IMG/VR virus record: IMGVR_UViG_3300034073_000225
Location: 1 to 23,237 of that record
Source of the DNA: a virus
Length of the DNA: 23,237 bases
Reading direction: 5' to 3' (one strand)
The position numbers and the translations under genes were made by a program. Below the pieces are notes generated by a model. It saw only the letters and a program-made list of their open reading frames with translations. It did not search any database and was not told the DNA's origin. Below, piece by piece: positions 11,228 through 19,806 of this stretch. Position 1 is the first letter of the stretch. Each line of letters opens with the position of its first letter.

Positions 11228-11908
11228 TTAGGCGAATTGTGTTTGGGAACCCAACGCAGTAAATGTAGCGTCCGCAGTTTTGATAATTGTAAACACATAA
11301 GCATCTACGCCAGAAGCATTACCCTCCGTAGGCGCAGATCCACCTTGCCACTTAGGAGTGACAGACGATCCGTCTACTTGTAAGGCTGTCTGGTAATACG
11401 CAGTTCCACCTTGTGTAGCTAGGAACGCAACAGTCGCAGACTGTCCTGTGGACATAACAGAGTTCAGAGTCGTACTGGAATCTCCACGCACATTTAGCAC
11501 CCAGTTACCTGTTGCGTCAGATGTGTAGTAGAGAACCGATTGCGTGATGAAGTCATAGCTGATCGTGTTCGCCGCAGCAGTCGCAGATACCGTAGTGGTT
11601 TCTTTTACCCGCTTTAGAAGAGACCCACCTGATAACGTAGACTCACCTGACATTACAACCGCAGAGTTAAACGTAGCCGTTCCCGTTACACTTTGACCAG
11701 AAAGTATGGTCGCTGTTGTAGCGACAATCTTTGCAGTCGTAATCGTGTCACCAGAAGACCCGTCTATGAAGTCTTTAAGTTGGGACATCTGTTCCCGCAT
11801 AGCGTTATTTACGTCTGAGGGAGCCATTCCCTCCGCAATGTTAATCCCGCCTATGTCGGTGTTATCACCTGCGGTAGAGGAATACTCTGATAGTTTGTTC
11901 TTGGGCAT
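11228..11908 (-). CDS. Tail fibre / distal tail structural protein
   Basis: The 226-residue protein opens MPKNKLSEYSSTAGDNTDIG and GINIAEGMAPSDVNNAMREQ, a conserved N-terminus of many aquatic phage fibre proteins that anchors a repeating body. The middle (IVATTATILSGQSVTGTATFNSA) has Ser/Thr-rich beta repeats, and the C-terminus ends YVFTIIKTADATFTALGSQTQFA-like, also familiar. It is coupled in order to the internal virion protein upstream and the Gly-rich fibre downstream. Likely a trimeric fibre segment; the exact position in the virion is not readable. Confidence 0.75.
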   Translation of the reverse strand: MPKNKLSEYSSTAGDNTDIGGINIAEGMAPSDVNNAMREQMSQLKDFIDGSSGDTITTAKIVATTATILSGQSVTGTATFNSAVVMSGESTLSGGSLLKRVKETTTVSATAAANTISYDFITQSVLYYTSDATGNWVLNVRGDSSTTLNSVMSTGQSATVAFLATQGGTAYYQTALQVDGSSVTPKWQGGSAPTEGNASGVDAYVFTIIKTADATFTALGSQTQFA

Positions 11909-11917
11909 TTGTTACTC

Positions 11918-13942
11918 CTACTGTGAGATTATGTCTAAAAGTCCTGGCATAGCTTGGGATACCGCAGGTGCTTGTCCACTAGCTATAGATGAGATTGCGT
12001 ATGGGCCTATTGCCGCACGACCGATTGCAGGTAAGAACTCAGGTGCAAGCCGCCTAAATACATCTAGCGTATTCCCGCCCTGTAATTGTGAGGCAATTTG
12101 TTGCAGTTTCTTAGGGTCACGCTCTAACAGAACGCGAGCCACCTCGTTTGCCGTAGCTTCTAGCTGTTGTTGCTCTGCGCCCCGCAAATCTCTACGCAAG
12201 GCATTTGTGATAACCGCAGCTAAAGAAGCGTCCGCAGGAAGTTCTTTTACAGCCCTGTCCCGTAGCGCAGATACAGCTTCTGTCCTCTCAGCGGTCTGTG
12301 ACCCACGCAAGACCTGAGCAGAGGTTAACCGCATCTCCGTCTCGTCTTCTAGCCGATTAATAAACCGATTAAACACGGTCTTGTCATCAAACGTCAGTCC
12401 GATTAAACGAACAGTCCTTGGATTCTTAATAAGGTCTCTAGCAGGGTTGCCCACCGCACCCGTAACCGTCTCGCCCATTTGTGCGCCACCCATGCGGTCT
12501 AAAACATTTTGCATAGCACCAAGACGGAAGGCTTCTTTCTCAGACTTAGACATCTTGCGAATGTCCGCAGCTAGCTCATCCTCATCCAACCGCAAGAAGT
12601 TACGCCCCATCTGCATGGCATCCATCGCAGAGGTTTCGCCAGCCCAGTAGTTTCTGGCCCGCTTATAAGCAGCGTTGTTCCTGTCTATAAAGTTCAAAAA
12701 CTGTGCGCGAGTATCTTTTACCGAGTTGAGTGCCGTAGTACCTATTCCGCTTACTGGAGACTTGCCAGTAAAGACAACATCATCTAACCCCATCTTGAGG
12801 ATGTGAAGAAACTCCGTGTCTATATCTGTTACCTCGCCCTGGTCGGTCATCAACTTCCCATTTTCAATGCGAGTCTTTGGGGTGGGCATACCGCGTTCGC
12901 GGGCAATAGTAATGCCTCGGTTGTAAGCATCTTGAAGGCTTGGCCTCTGAAGCAGCCCTGTAAGCTCTTTGTTTACAGGTATTTTCTTAGATAAAGCTCG
13001 CTCGTAAAGTCGCTTGCCAAGGTCTGATCGAGCCTCTTTTAGGGCATTAAACTCATCAAAAAACGATGCCCTGCTACCAAATGCGTCTTGTATGTCTGAC
13101 GTAAGACGAGCCGCAATACCACGGTCGCGCTTATCTAAGAAATCTTTAGCGGCCTTTTTGCCTGGGCCAGGAAGCACATTTGCGGCATCCAAGTAAGCAC
13201 GAGTATTCGGGCCAATATCTGCAAGTGAATATGGCTTGCCAGCTTTAGATAAGACAATGGCAATGGCCTGGTCTACAGTACCCGCATCTGCCTCTAAAGC
13301 AGATTTTATAGCGTCTCTAGCCGCATCCTTGCCCAACCTATCAGGAGAGGCAAACATCCCGTCTACAACGCTCCTGTAAGCCTTGCCTGTAACCCTACCA
13401 GTAAGCTGTAATGCAGGAGTAGCCACAAAACCCATAGCTGCGCCAAACAAGCCATCCTCTGCTCGTTCTCCTAACGTACCTTCTCCAGCTCCAGCCCCGC
13501 TTACAAATCCCAAGCCTGTGCCTTTTCCAGTTGACATAGCAAGCGACTCTGGCGCAGTTCTGCCGCGACTAACCAAAGCAGGGACAATGGCACCACCTAT
13601 CTCAGATGCAAACGCACGACCAGGAAAGTCTTGTCTGTACTGCTCTAACCCTAAACGCTCTATAGCACCGCCCATTTCTTGTGGGCTTGCCTGAATACCA
13701 ACCTGGCTAACCATCTGTGCTGTTTGCGCTGGAACGTCCGAGAGGAAAGACCGAACCCAACCTATCCCCTCATCTGAGAGATTAAGCGTTAAGCCCTGTA
13801 GCGCAGAGCCAATGCTTTGCGTAGCGACACCGCTTTCTAGGTTCCGCAGTAATACCTCGCCCTCATTAGTAAGCATCTTCTGATCACGGTCTGCTTGTAG
13901 CTCATCCCGCAACTGCATCAGCTTGTCGGTTAAATTAGCCAT
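11918..13942 (-). CDS. Large internal virion / DNA-ejection protein (putative)
   Basis: The longest product in the window (674 residues). It has a helical N-terminus (KLMQLRDELQADRDQKML), a central Gly/Ala hydrophobic stretch from about 108 to 185 (FASEIGGAIVPALV, GLGFVSGAGAGEGTLGERAE, FGAAMGFVATPAL) and a long helical rest, with RARNYWAGETSAMDAMQMGR near 430 and many charged residues. The G-A-G-(E/S)-G ... R-x-x-x-x-x-x-G-A-x-x-G pattern flanked by helices is frequent in podovirus proteins carried inside the capsid and ejected with DNA into the cell envelope. It is one of three such large proteins in a row. No lytic domain is visible. Confidence 0.65.
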   Translation of the reverse strand: MANLTDKLMQLRDELQADRDQKMLTNEGEVLLRNLESGVATQSIGSALQGLTLNLSDEGIGWVRSFLSDVPAQTAQMVSQVGIQASPQEMGGAIERLGLEQYRQDFPGRAFASEIGGAIVPALVSRGRTAPESLAMSTGKGTGLGFVSGAGAGEGTLGERAEDGLFGAAMGFVATPALQLTGRVTGKAYRSVVDGMFASPDRLGKDAARDAIKSALEADAGTVDQAIAIVLSKAGKPYSLADIGPNTRAYLDAANVLPGPGKKAAKDFLDKRDRGIAARLTSDIQDAFGSRASFFDEFNALKEARSDLGKRLYERALSKKIPVNKELTGLLQRPSLQDAYNRGITIARERGMPTPKTRIENGKLMTDQGEVTDIDTEFLHILKMGLDDVVFTGKSPVSGIGTTALNSVKDTRAQFLNFIDRNNAAYKRARNYWAGETSAMDAMQMGRNFLRLDEDELAADIRKMSKSEKEAFRLGAMQNVLDRMGGAQMGETVTGAVGNPARDLIKNPRTVRLIGLTFDDKTVFNRFINRLEDETEMRLTSAQVLRGSQTAERTEAVSALRDRAVKELPADASLAAVITNALRRDLRGAEQQQLEATANEVARVLLERDPKKLQQIASQLQGGNTLDVFRRLAPEFLPAIGRAAIGPYAISSIASGQAPAVSQAMPGLLDIISQ

Positions 13943-13944
13943 TC

Positions 13945-15180
13945 TTATTTCCTACTAAATGGTGAGCCAGCAGTTAAGGACGATGGTTGCCCACCAGTAA
14001 TTTGTGAGTATTGGCTTCTAAGCTGGTCTACCGCAGTTGTGTACAGCGGATTTGTCCGCATAAAATCCATTGTAGCTTGGCTGAAATTTGCTTCAGCTAT
14101 AACTGGGTTATCAGTAATAGATTTGGCGTTTTGAATTTGCCATTGCGTTGCAAACTGAGCCAATGCCTTATCGCGCTCAAATTTAAGTTTGAGAGCAGAC
14201 AGCATTAGTTGGTTACCTGCAACGGATTTGCTAAGAGTTGGCGATCCATTAAGAATAAACTTAAGGTCTGCGTCAGTAGGGTTAACGCCAAGCTGTTTAA
14301 CTTGCGGAAGAATAATTTGATTTGCAGCACCAACAAACGCTTCTTGACCAGAAATTTCTTTAACTTTGTAGTCTGGATTAAATGCTTGCCCTGCTCTTTG
14401 AAACTGAAGCATAAACTCTTGCCCAAAACCGGTTTTAACACCTTGGTCAAGAAGAGACTGCATATTTTCAATTGTCGCAAGCGTGTCGTAAGCTGGTTTA
14501 GAAAGTCCTTTAATTTCAGAAAGAGACTTTCCAAGAGTTTCGCCAAATGTTTTGCCTAGCGCGTTTTTAACAGTAAGGTTTGTTTGGGGTGCGCCAGCAC
14601 GTTTTTGTGCTGCGGATGTTTCGGCTAAGGTTGGATCTGCTTGCAACGCCCTTAGTGTTCTTACTGCCTCTGTTTCTGGTGCTGGTGCTGTGGCCTCATA
14701 TGCAATCTTTGCCCTCTCTAAAACATCTGGAGGCATATTAGGGTCTAGCATTGCGGATAACAATCGGTTCCTGTCTAAAGCAGGTGTCTGCCCTATCATT
14801 CCAGCCCTAGCAACAGTAGGCCCAACAGCACCAGGAGCCGCAAGCGCAGTCTGTGGGGTTGTAGGCGCAAACTGCTGTGCAAACTGTTGCCTAGCCGCTT
14901 CAGATCGAGTCTGTTGCTCCCGCTTCTTCTGCATATCCTGTATCTGCTGTTTGCGTAACAGGTCTTGCAAGAGGGTGTCCATAGTCTGACGAGGTGCTTG
15001 TGTGTACATCCCCGCAGCTTGGCCTAACCGCCCTAGCGTAGAAGTCCCTCTGGGAGCAGGTGCGCCAGCCGCAGACAAGGCTTGCCCTAATAGTCCTAAC
15101 TCCTCAAACCCAGAACGCTGTCGAGCCTGTGCTATCTGCTCGGGTGTTGCTCCTAAGAGGCTTAATAGTTCTTCATTCAT
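13945..15180 (-). CDS. Internal virion-type protein with proline/Ala/Gln-rich linker
   Basis: The 411-residue product begins MNEELLSLLGATPEQIAQAR and GFEELGLLGQALSAAGAPAP, then RGTSTLGRLGQAAGMYTQAP and a Gln/Arg-rich helix with KKREQQTRSEAARQQFAQQF. A variable Ala/Pro/Thr region follows, then a helical domain (about 195-395) with FNPDYKVKEISGQEAFVGAA and GVNPTDADLKFILNGSPTLS. I recall the N-terminus from uncultured phage virion genes beside ejection proteins. The DNA for residues about 195-370 is noticeably lower in GC than the rest. Its start overlaps the upstream gene as ATGA. Confidence 0.6.
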   Translation of the reverse strand: MNEELLSLLGATPEQIAQARQRSGFEELGLLGQALSAAGAPAPRGTSTLGRLGQAAGMYTQAPRQTMDTLLQDLLRKQQIQDMQKKREQQTRSEAARQQFAQQFAPTTPQTALAAPGAVGPTVARAGMIGQTPALDRNRLLSAMLDPNMPPDVLERAKIAYEATAPAPETEAVRTLRALQADPTLAETSAAQKRAGAPQTNLTVKNALGKTFGETLGKSLSEIKGLSKPAYDTLATIENMQSLLDQGVKTGFGQEFMLQFQRAGQAFNPDYKVKEISGQEAFVGAANQIILPQVKQLGVNPTDADLKFILNGSPTLSKSVAGNQLMLSALKLKFERDKALAQFATQWQIQNAKSITDNPVIAEANFSQATMDFMRTNPLYTTAVDQLRSQYSQITGGQPSSLTAGSPFSRK

Positions 15181-16397
15181 ATCAACGATCTCCGATAACG
15201 CTCCGCAAGGGGGAGAAGTCCTACTACTGTTGGTTGTGGCGCAGGAAGTGAAAACTGTGACTGTGGCCTTCTCATAGGCTGCTGTTGCTGTCCTGGCTGT
15301 GGTGGTTTGAAGGTAAGGTTCCGCAAATTGTTAAGCCTGCGAGCCGCATCTAAAAGACTAAGCTCAGACCCACCGCCTAAAGGTATAGGTGCGCTAGCAG
15401 GGATAAGGCCCCCACCAGTTATGGTTCCACCAGCAACGGGTATGGTAAGCCCTTGCGCGCCACCCATAGTAGACAAACCTGGGATGGCACTTGCTTGGAA
15501 TCCTGGGGTTGTTGCTGTTGCAAATGGGGCCGTAACACTAGGCGCGGTAGAGGCTACGCCCTGTAATCCCTCAACAGGAAACTGCGCCCCTTCTAAAAGG
15601 CTAAATCCTGTAGCACCAGCACCAGCACTTAAACCTGCTGTTCCAGCACCATAAGTCTCTGCGCCCTTAAGTAGAGCCATTTCCGCAGAAGTAAGGCCAG
15701 CACCAGATATACCTGCACCCGTTCCCGCAGCAGCACCCGTTCCCGCACCTGCACCCGTTCCCGCAGTTCCAGCAGTTGCGCCAGCCGCCGCCGCTTCACC
15801 ACCCAGTAAGTACGAGCCACCGTAGTAAATGGCAGCAATGGCAATGGCAGTTTTTACTGCGTCTTCTAAGTTAACGCCAAATATTTTTGACGATGTATCT
15901 TTGTAGTAGGGTGTAAATACTGGAACACCGTCTACAAAGTTAATCCCGTAGTGAGCCATCCCCTCTACAGATGTGTCATAGCCCCACCTGTCAAAACCCT
16001 CTTCACGACTCTGTAACTCAATTGGCTGGTTTACAGTCTTGCCTTCTAGGTTCTTGGTCTTCTTAAACGTAACCGCAGTTGGGTCTTCTTCCCACCCCTC
16101 TTGTAGTCTTGCCTCGCGCAGAACATCTCCTGTACGCTTATTAAGAAGGTTTGTAACCGTACCCCTGTCGTCTCCCTGAAACTCATAAGGTGCGGGCGTA
16201 AGATCGTAAACGCTCTCTACACCTTGGGACGCAAGTTTAGCTGCCTGAGTACGAAAGATCGTATCTAGGTCTTGGGGCCGCTTGTACCTTACACCCTCGG
16301 TTTCTTGAATAGCGTATTGTTCGCGTAACTCGCGCTCTATGTTGCTTAGAGCGTCATAGTTGATGAACCCTCTATCGCGGAGGTCGTAGTCGGTCAT
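15177..16397 (-). CDS. Internal virion-type protein with Ala/Gly-repeat and membrane-active segment
   Basis: The 406-residue protein has a charged N-terminal half (MTDYDLRDRGFINYDALSNI; RWGYDTSVEGMAHYG), then VKTAIAIAAIYYGGSYLLGG, a hydrophobic helix, followed by an extreme Ala/Gly/Thr tract (about 200-260) encoded partly by 18-bp tandem repeats. A Pro/Gln-rich tail ends LLPLAERYRRSLI. A soluble part, one membrane-active helix and a flexible low-complexity tail would suit a protein ejected into the host membrane with the DNA. The family is not named. It starts immediately after the stop of the upstream gene (TAA ATG). Confidence 0.6.
   Translation of the reverse strand: MTDYDLRDRGFINYDALSNIERELREQYAIQETEGVRYKRPQDLDTIFRTQAAKLASQGVESVYDLTPAPYEFQGDDRGTVTNLLNKRTGDVLREARLQEGWEEDPTAVTFKKTKNLEGKTVNQPIELQSREEGFDRWGYDTSVEGMAHYGINFVDGVPVFTPYYKDTSSKIFGVNLEDAVKTAIAIAAIYYGGSYLLGGEAAAAGATAGTAGTGAGAGTGAAAGTGAGISGAGLTSAEMALLKGAETYGAGTAGLSAGAGATGFSLLEGAQFPVEGLQGVASTAPSVTAPFATATTPGFQASAIPGLSTMGGAQGLTIPVAGGTITGGGLIPASAPIPLGGGSELSLLDAARRLNNLRNLTFKPPQPGQQQQPMRRPQSQFSLPAPQPTVVGLLPLAERYRRSLI
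15715..15768. repeat. Three 18-bp tandem repeats
   Basis: GCACCCGTTCCCGCA plus three variable bases occurs three times in a row (15715-15732, 15733-15750, 15751-15768) on the plus strand. In the minus-strand gene it encodes an Ala-Gly-Thr-Gly hexapeptide repeat. Such repeats change in number by slippage and set the length of the low-complexity tract. Confidence 0.85.
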
Positions 16398-17591
16398 TTA
16401 GGCCGCTAGTCCACGGAAGAAATCTAAGCCAGTTTGGACGCCCCTGACTGCGCCAGGAACCGCACTAGCCACATTAAATAGCCCACCAATATTCTGTAGA
16501 GTGCTACTGCCCTGCATCTGAGGGGCCGCACTAGCAGCACCTAGAGGAGAGCCGTAAATAGAGGCCATGTATTTAGCAAACTGATCTTGGGGAAGATTTT
16601 GCGTGTACTCAAACCTACGCATAGACTCCGCAAGAGGTTGACTAGAAATCGCCTCTCTCTGTGCGCCTACATTGGCAAGCGCAGTAGATGGCGCGAGGAA
16701 CGAGGAGAACACATTGCCCAAGTTGCTAGCCCCAGATATAACGTCACGAGTAGCCGCCTCTTGGAAGGCTCGCTCACGAGCATAGTCCTCCGCAGCAATA
16801 CGCGAGGTCACATCGCCTAAAGCTCTAGTGAATCCCTCTGTAGCCCTGCCTGTGACAGCACCCTGCGCTCCTGAGCCAAACCGACCAGCACGAGAGAAGG
16901 TGCTTTGTATTCCAGGCATAACCTCTTCTGTAAACTGTTGGGTAAGAGGACGGGTTGCCGCACTTATTAACGCATCACGGTAATTGACATCTTCACCCGC
17001 AGCGTTCTTAAATGTTGCCCCACCTAAGAAACTTCCAGCCGCAGTCTTACGCAACCCTTCTAATCCAGCCGTTACGCCCGCAGAAGCCTCTTTATAAAAA
17101 GGTGCTGCTGCCCCTGCTAACTGCTCCATTTGTGTAAGAGCTGTCTCTGTCTGTGCGGAAGGCCCGACAAACATCTGACCTGGGTATAACTCTGGCTGTG
17201 CGCCAGTTAGGAATAAAGACCTTGCGCGACCTAAAGCCTCGGATAAGTAGGGAGCAATCACAGGGTCTATCTGACTCTCACCAGCCGCAGGAGTAAGTGG
17301 GTTGACCATAGGCGCAGTAAACCCAGTCCCAGGCGCAGTTGCCATAGGGACGTTTACTGGCGTGGGGGTAATAGCAGGTGTTGGAGTGGGCGTAGGCGTA
17401 TAAAGTGACTGCACCACATCTGCGCTGATGTTAGCGTCTGTCGGCAGGTTTAGGCCAGCAAGGTTCTGGTTGATGTAAGTCGCAACATCTCCTGCGCTAT
17501 AACCAGCCTGTTGTGCGACTTGTGCCGCACCAGCGTAGTCACCCGTTGCCATAAGCTGGTTAAATAAATTGAGTTCTGCTGCTGTAGCCAT
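16398..17591 (-). CDS. Virion structural protein with Thr-Pro linker (podovirus-type)
   Basis: The 397-residue product has a helical N-terminal domain (LFNQLMATGDYAGAAQVAQQ; AGDVATYINQNLAGLNLPTD), a striking Thr-Pro tract (YTPTPTPTPAITPTP, about 64-79) and then a long body with SEALGRARSLFLTGAQPELY, PGQMFVGPSAQTETALTQME and RAGRFGSGAQGAVTGRATEG. The last block (GRFGSGAQ ... A-x-x-x-A-x-x-x-A) recurs in phage tail-hub or internal virion proteins that I know only as structural. The Thr-Pro linker separates two domains. It directly precedes the Ala/Gly-repeat protein and probably assembles with it. Confidence 0.6.
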   Translation of the reverse strand: MATAAELNLFNQLMATGDYAGAAQVAQQAGYSAGDVATYINQNLAGLNLPTDANISADVVQSLYTPTPTPTPAITPTPVNVPMATAPGTGFTAPMVNPLTPAAGESQIDPVIAPYLSEALGRARSLFLTGAQPELYPGQMFVGPSAQTETALTQMEQLAGAAAPFYKEASAGVTAGLEGLRKTAAGSFLGGATFKNAAGEDVNYRDALISAATRPLTQQFTEEVMPGIQSTFSRAGRFGSGAQGAVTGRATEGFTRALGDVTSRIAAEDYARERAFQEAATRDVISGASNLGNVFSSFLAPSTALANVGAQREAISSQPLAESMRRFEYTQNLPQDQFAKYMASIYGSPLGAASAAPQMQGSSTLQNIGGLFNVASAVPGAVRGVQTGLDFFRGLAA

Positions 17592-17593
17592 AA

Positions 17594-18379
17594 TTACCCC
17601 ACTAAGATATAGGCATAGGTCTTGTCTGCTGTGTCATTGGCGTAGTGACTGATTGTCGCTTGGCCCGCAGATTGAGACGAAACAAAAATGTTGGAATATG
17701 CTAAAGGTGAAACGAGCTTCACCACAATACTTGCCGCAGGTATGACTGGTCTTGGAACCGTCCCATCTGCCGCAAAATGCTCTAAGGTCACATCCGTACT
17801 GGATACAGACCCCGCAACTTCTATGTAGTCACCTGCGCTACAAACAATAAGGGTCTCATAAGCTCCGACCACATGAGACGGTTCTGAAGCAGACTTCCTC
17901 GCAGGTAAGAAGTACCGCTTACCCGTGTCTACAATGTTTGTTCCATTCTTGCGAAACCAGATGTCCGCATACTCACCCGTGTTGGCTATGTTAGCTAACT
18001 GTAAGGAATACTGGGCAGAATAAGTACCCGCGTTTCTGACGTTAATCCTAGTGGTGTTGCTTACATAAACGCCAGAGGACTGCTCTGTTGTGTCCCACTC
18101 GACAAGCGCAGAGGTTCCCGTACTCGGAGAGGTCTGGTCTGTCAGGTTTGTAAACTCACCAAATGGGGCTGCATCCGCAAACGCCGCAGAACTAAACGGG
18201 AGGATGACTATTTTTGTATCTACAGAAATACGCTCATCGTTGATCGTGGTGGACGTTGCGTTGCTGGTCTCTAAAGTAACCGTACCAGTATTGTTCGTTT
18301 TACCGTCTAGCGTGTTATTCAGGATCTCCGCAATCTGTCTAGGAGTCCCGCCTAACGTAGGTAACCTACGAAACTGCAT
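17594..18379 (-). CDS. Structural protein with TNF/jelly-roll-like domain
   Basis: The 261-residue protein begins MQFRRLPTLGGTPRQIAEIL, a short anchor, followed by a Thr/Asn-rich linker. The body shows RINVRNAGTYSAQYSLQLAN, ADIWFRKNGTNIVDTGKRYF and SAGDYIEVAGSVSSTDVTLE. The sequence G-x-Y-x-x-x-x-S-x-Q with W-x-R-x-N-G and a later GDY-x-E is typical of C1q/TNF-like jelly-roll domains on phage fibres or capsid decorations. The final 50 residues (YSNIFVSSQSAGQATISHYA) form a small extra beta domain. Its ATG overlaps the stabilisation gene stop as TAATG. Whether it sits on the tail or on the capsid is not readable. Confidence 0.65.
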   Translation of the reverse strand: MQFRRLPTLGGTPRQIAEILNNTLDGKTNNTGTVTLETSNATSTTINDERISVDTKIVILPFSSAAFADAAPFGEFTNLTDQTSPSTGTSALVEWDTTEQSSGVYVSNTTRINVRNAGTYSAQYSLQLANIANTGEYADIWFRKNGTNIVDTGKRYFLPARKSASEPSHVVGAYETLIVCSAGDYIEVAGSVSSTDVTLEHFAADGTVPRPVIPAASIVVKLVSPLAYSNIFVSSQSAGQATISHYANDTADKTYAYILVG

Positions 18380-19806
18380 TAGCGACCACCTGCCTGTTGA
18401 ATATCGACCTCAAATCCGATAGCTGTTGTCCAGTTTCCAGAGGGAATAACCCGAACCCTATGATACCTACCTAAAGACCTAAATCCAACCCTATTTTCAC
18501 TATCTGCCGCCGTTGCAGCACCAAAGGCTACAGCCTCTGCTAGATTAAATCTGGAGTCCACCGCAACACTCGCAGAGCCACCATCTACAATCGGCTTGAC
18601 TAGGGTCACCATAGACATATTCGTACCCGTCTCAAGATCCGCAGAGGTAATTAAACCCGCCTTGCTTGGCCCCGTAAATGTGATGATCTTGTTGCCCTCT
18701 ACCCCCGCAACCAAGAGCTTGCCACCCTGCCATTGCCGAGAGTCTAAAGAGGTCTGCAAGGCATCCAGAGACGCAGAGAAGGCATCCAATCCCTCTAAGG
18801 TAATACCAGGCGTTGCCATCTCAGAAATCCCGTTTACGTTCGTATCCACATACGCCCACCGTTTCGTAGGTATGTGGTAAGTCAAAAGTCGATAGTTGTT
18901 ATCAATTGTGGGGTAACCCCAGATAATCAAGGCTCGTAACGGGTCTACAGCCGCAGACATGGTTTCGATAACCGATTCCTGTAGGGTGTCAAAGAAGAAC
19001 CTGTTAACCTTCTCCGCACCTATGGCCTCGATACTCTCACCGTTACAGGCATAGAATCCATCGTCTGCTAGCCAGTAAGTCACCCCCTGCCATTGCGCGA
19101 CAGAGTTGCTCTCATAACACCCTAGATTCCTGGCAATGTTGTCAAACTGGAAGATGATCGGAGAGCCAACGTAAGACATCCTTACGATGGACTTCTCTAA
19201 CAGTATCAACCCGAACTCACCGCCCGTAATCCCGCGAACCTCACCGCCGTCAGGAATGATCTGATTGTCTGACTGAGTAATGGCTGTGTTGGCCCAAGTA
19301 TTAGGATTGTTAAGCCCCGACCAGATTACTTGGTTGCCAGCAGTATTTGTATTGCCCGCCACCACAAAGTCACGCACAACTGTTATCAAACGTGCGGTAG
19401 GCGCAGAAGCGTCTAGGTCTTGGAAGGAGATGGTCGAGCTTAACTCTGCGTACTGAAGCCTGTCCTGCCCGCTTGCCGCAATCAGGTAGTCACCAAACTG
19501 CACGAACTTCCAGCGGGTCGTACTGTTATACGTTGTCCCAGAGACGTTATCTAAAGACAGGTCTGAGGAATCCAGCAGGAAGAGTTTTGTAGACCCCCCT
19601 GCAATCACCTTTGTATTACCAGAGGAGTCTATGCCCGCAGTTACGCTGTTTAAGGTCTCAGAGGCCGCAAGAGAGTAATCCTCTTCCTCTGGGAACGCAC
19701 CATACCCAACCGCCTTGGGAAATACATTCTGGGCATTGGTTAACGCCCCGACAACACCAGGCTGGTCAGGCAACCACTCTGTAAATGTCACTTTGCTTAT
19801 TGCCAT
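18379..19806 (-). CDS. P22 gp10-like head-tail stabilisation protein
   Basis: The 475-residue protein opens with TEWLPDQPGVVGALTNAQNV and FPKAVGYGAFPEEEDYSLAA, then repeating beta motifs such as RWKFVQFGDYLIAASGQDRL, VVRDFVVAGNTNTAGNQVIW, FGLILLEKSIVRMSYVG and YWLADDGFYACNGESIEAIG. This is the beta-propeller-like pattern of the podovirus stabilisation accessory factor (P22 gp10, Phage_stabilise family), which seals the connector and holds the tail. The length matches. The C-terminus (SLGRYHRVRVIPSGNWTTAI) is also typical. This protein is the main reason for proposing a short tail. Confidence 0.8.
   Translation of the reverse strand: MAISKVTFTEWLPDQPGVVGALTNAQNVFPKAVGYGAFPEEEDYSLAASETLNSVTAGIDSSGNTKVIAGGSTKLFLLDSSDLSLDNVSGTTYNSTTRWKFVQFGDYLIAASGQDRLQYAELSSTISFQDLDASAPTARLITVVRDFVVAGNTNTAGNQVIWSGLNNPNTWANTAITQSDNQIIPDGGEVRGITGGEFGLILLEKSIVRMSYVGSPIIFQFDNIARNLGCYESNSVAQWQGVTYWLADDGFYACNGESIEAIGAEKVNRFFFDTLQESVIETMSAAVDPLRALIIWGYPTIDNNYRLLTYHIPTKRWAYVDTNVNGISEMATPGITLEGLDAFSASLDALQTSLDSRQWQGGKLLVAGVEGNKIITFTGPSKAGLITSADLETGTNMSMVTLVKPIVDGGSASVAVDSRFNLAEAVAFGAATAADSENRVGFRSLGRYHRVRVIPSGNWTTAIGFEVDIQQAGGR

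Noticed and set aside
14205-14559. Two long open frames (both strands) inside the internal virion gene
   Set aside because: They fall in the low-GC segment, have Leu/Lys/Phe-rich composition without motifs or ribosome-binding sites, and overlap a coherent gene.
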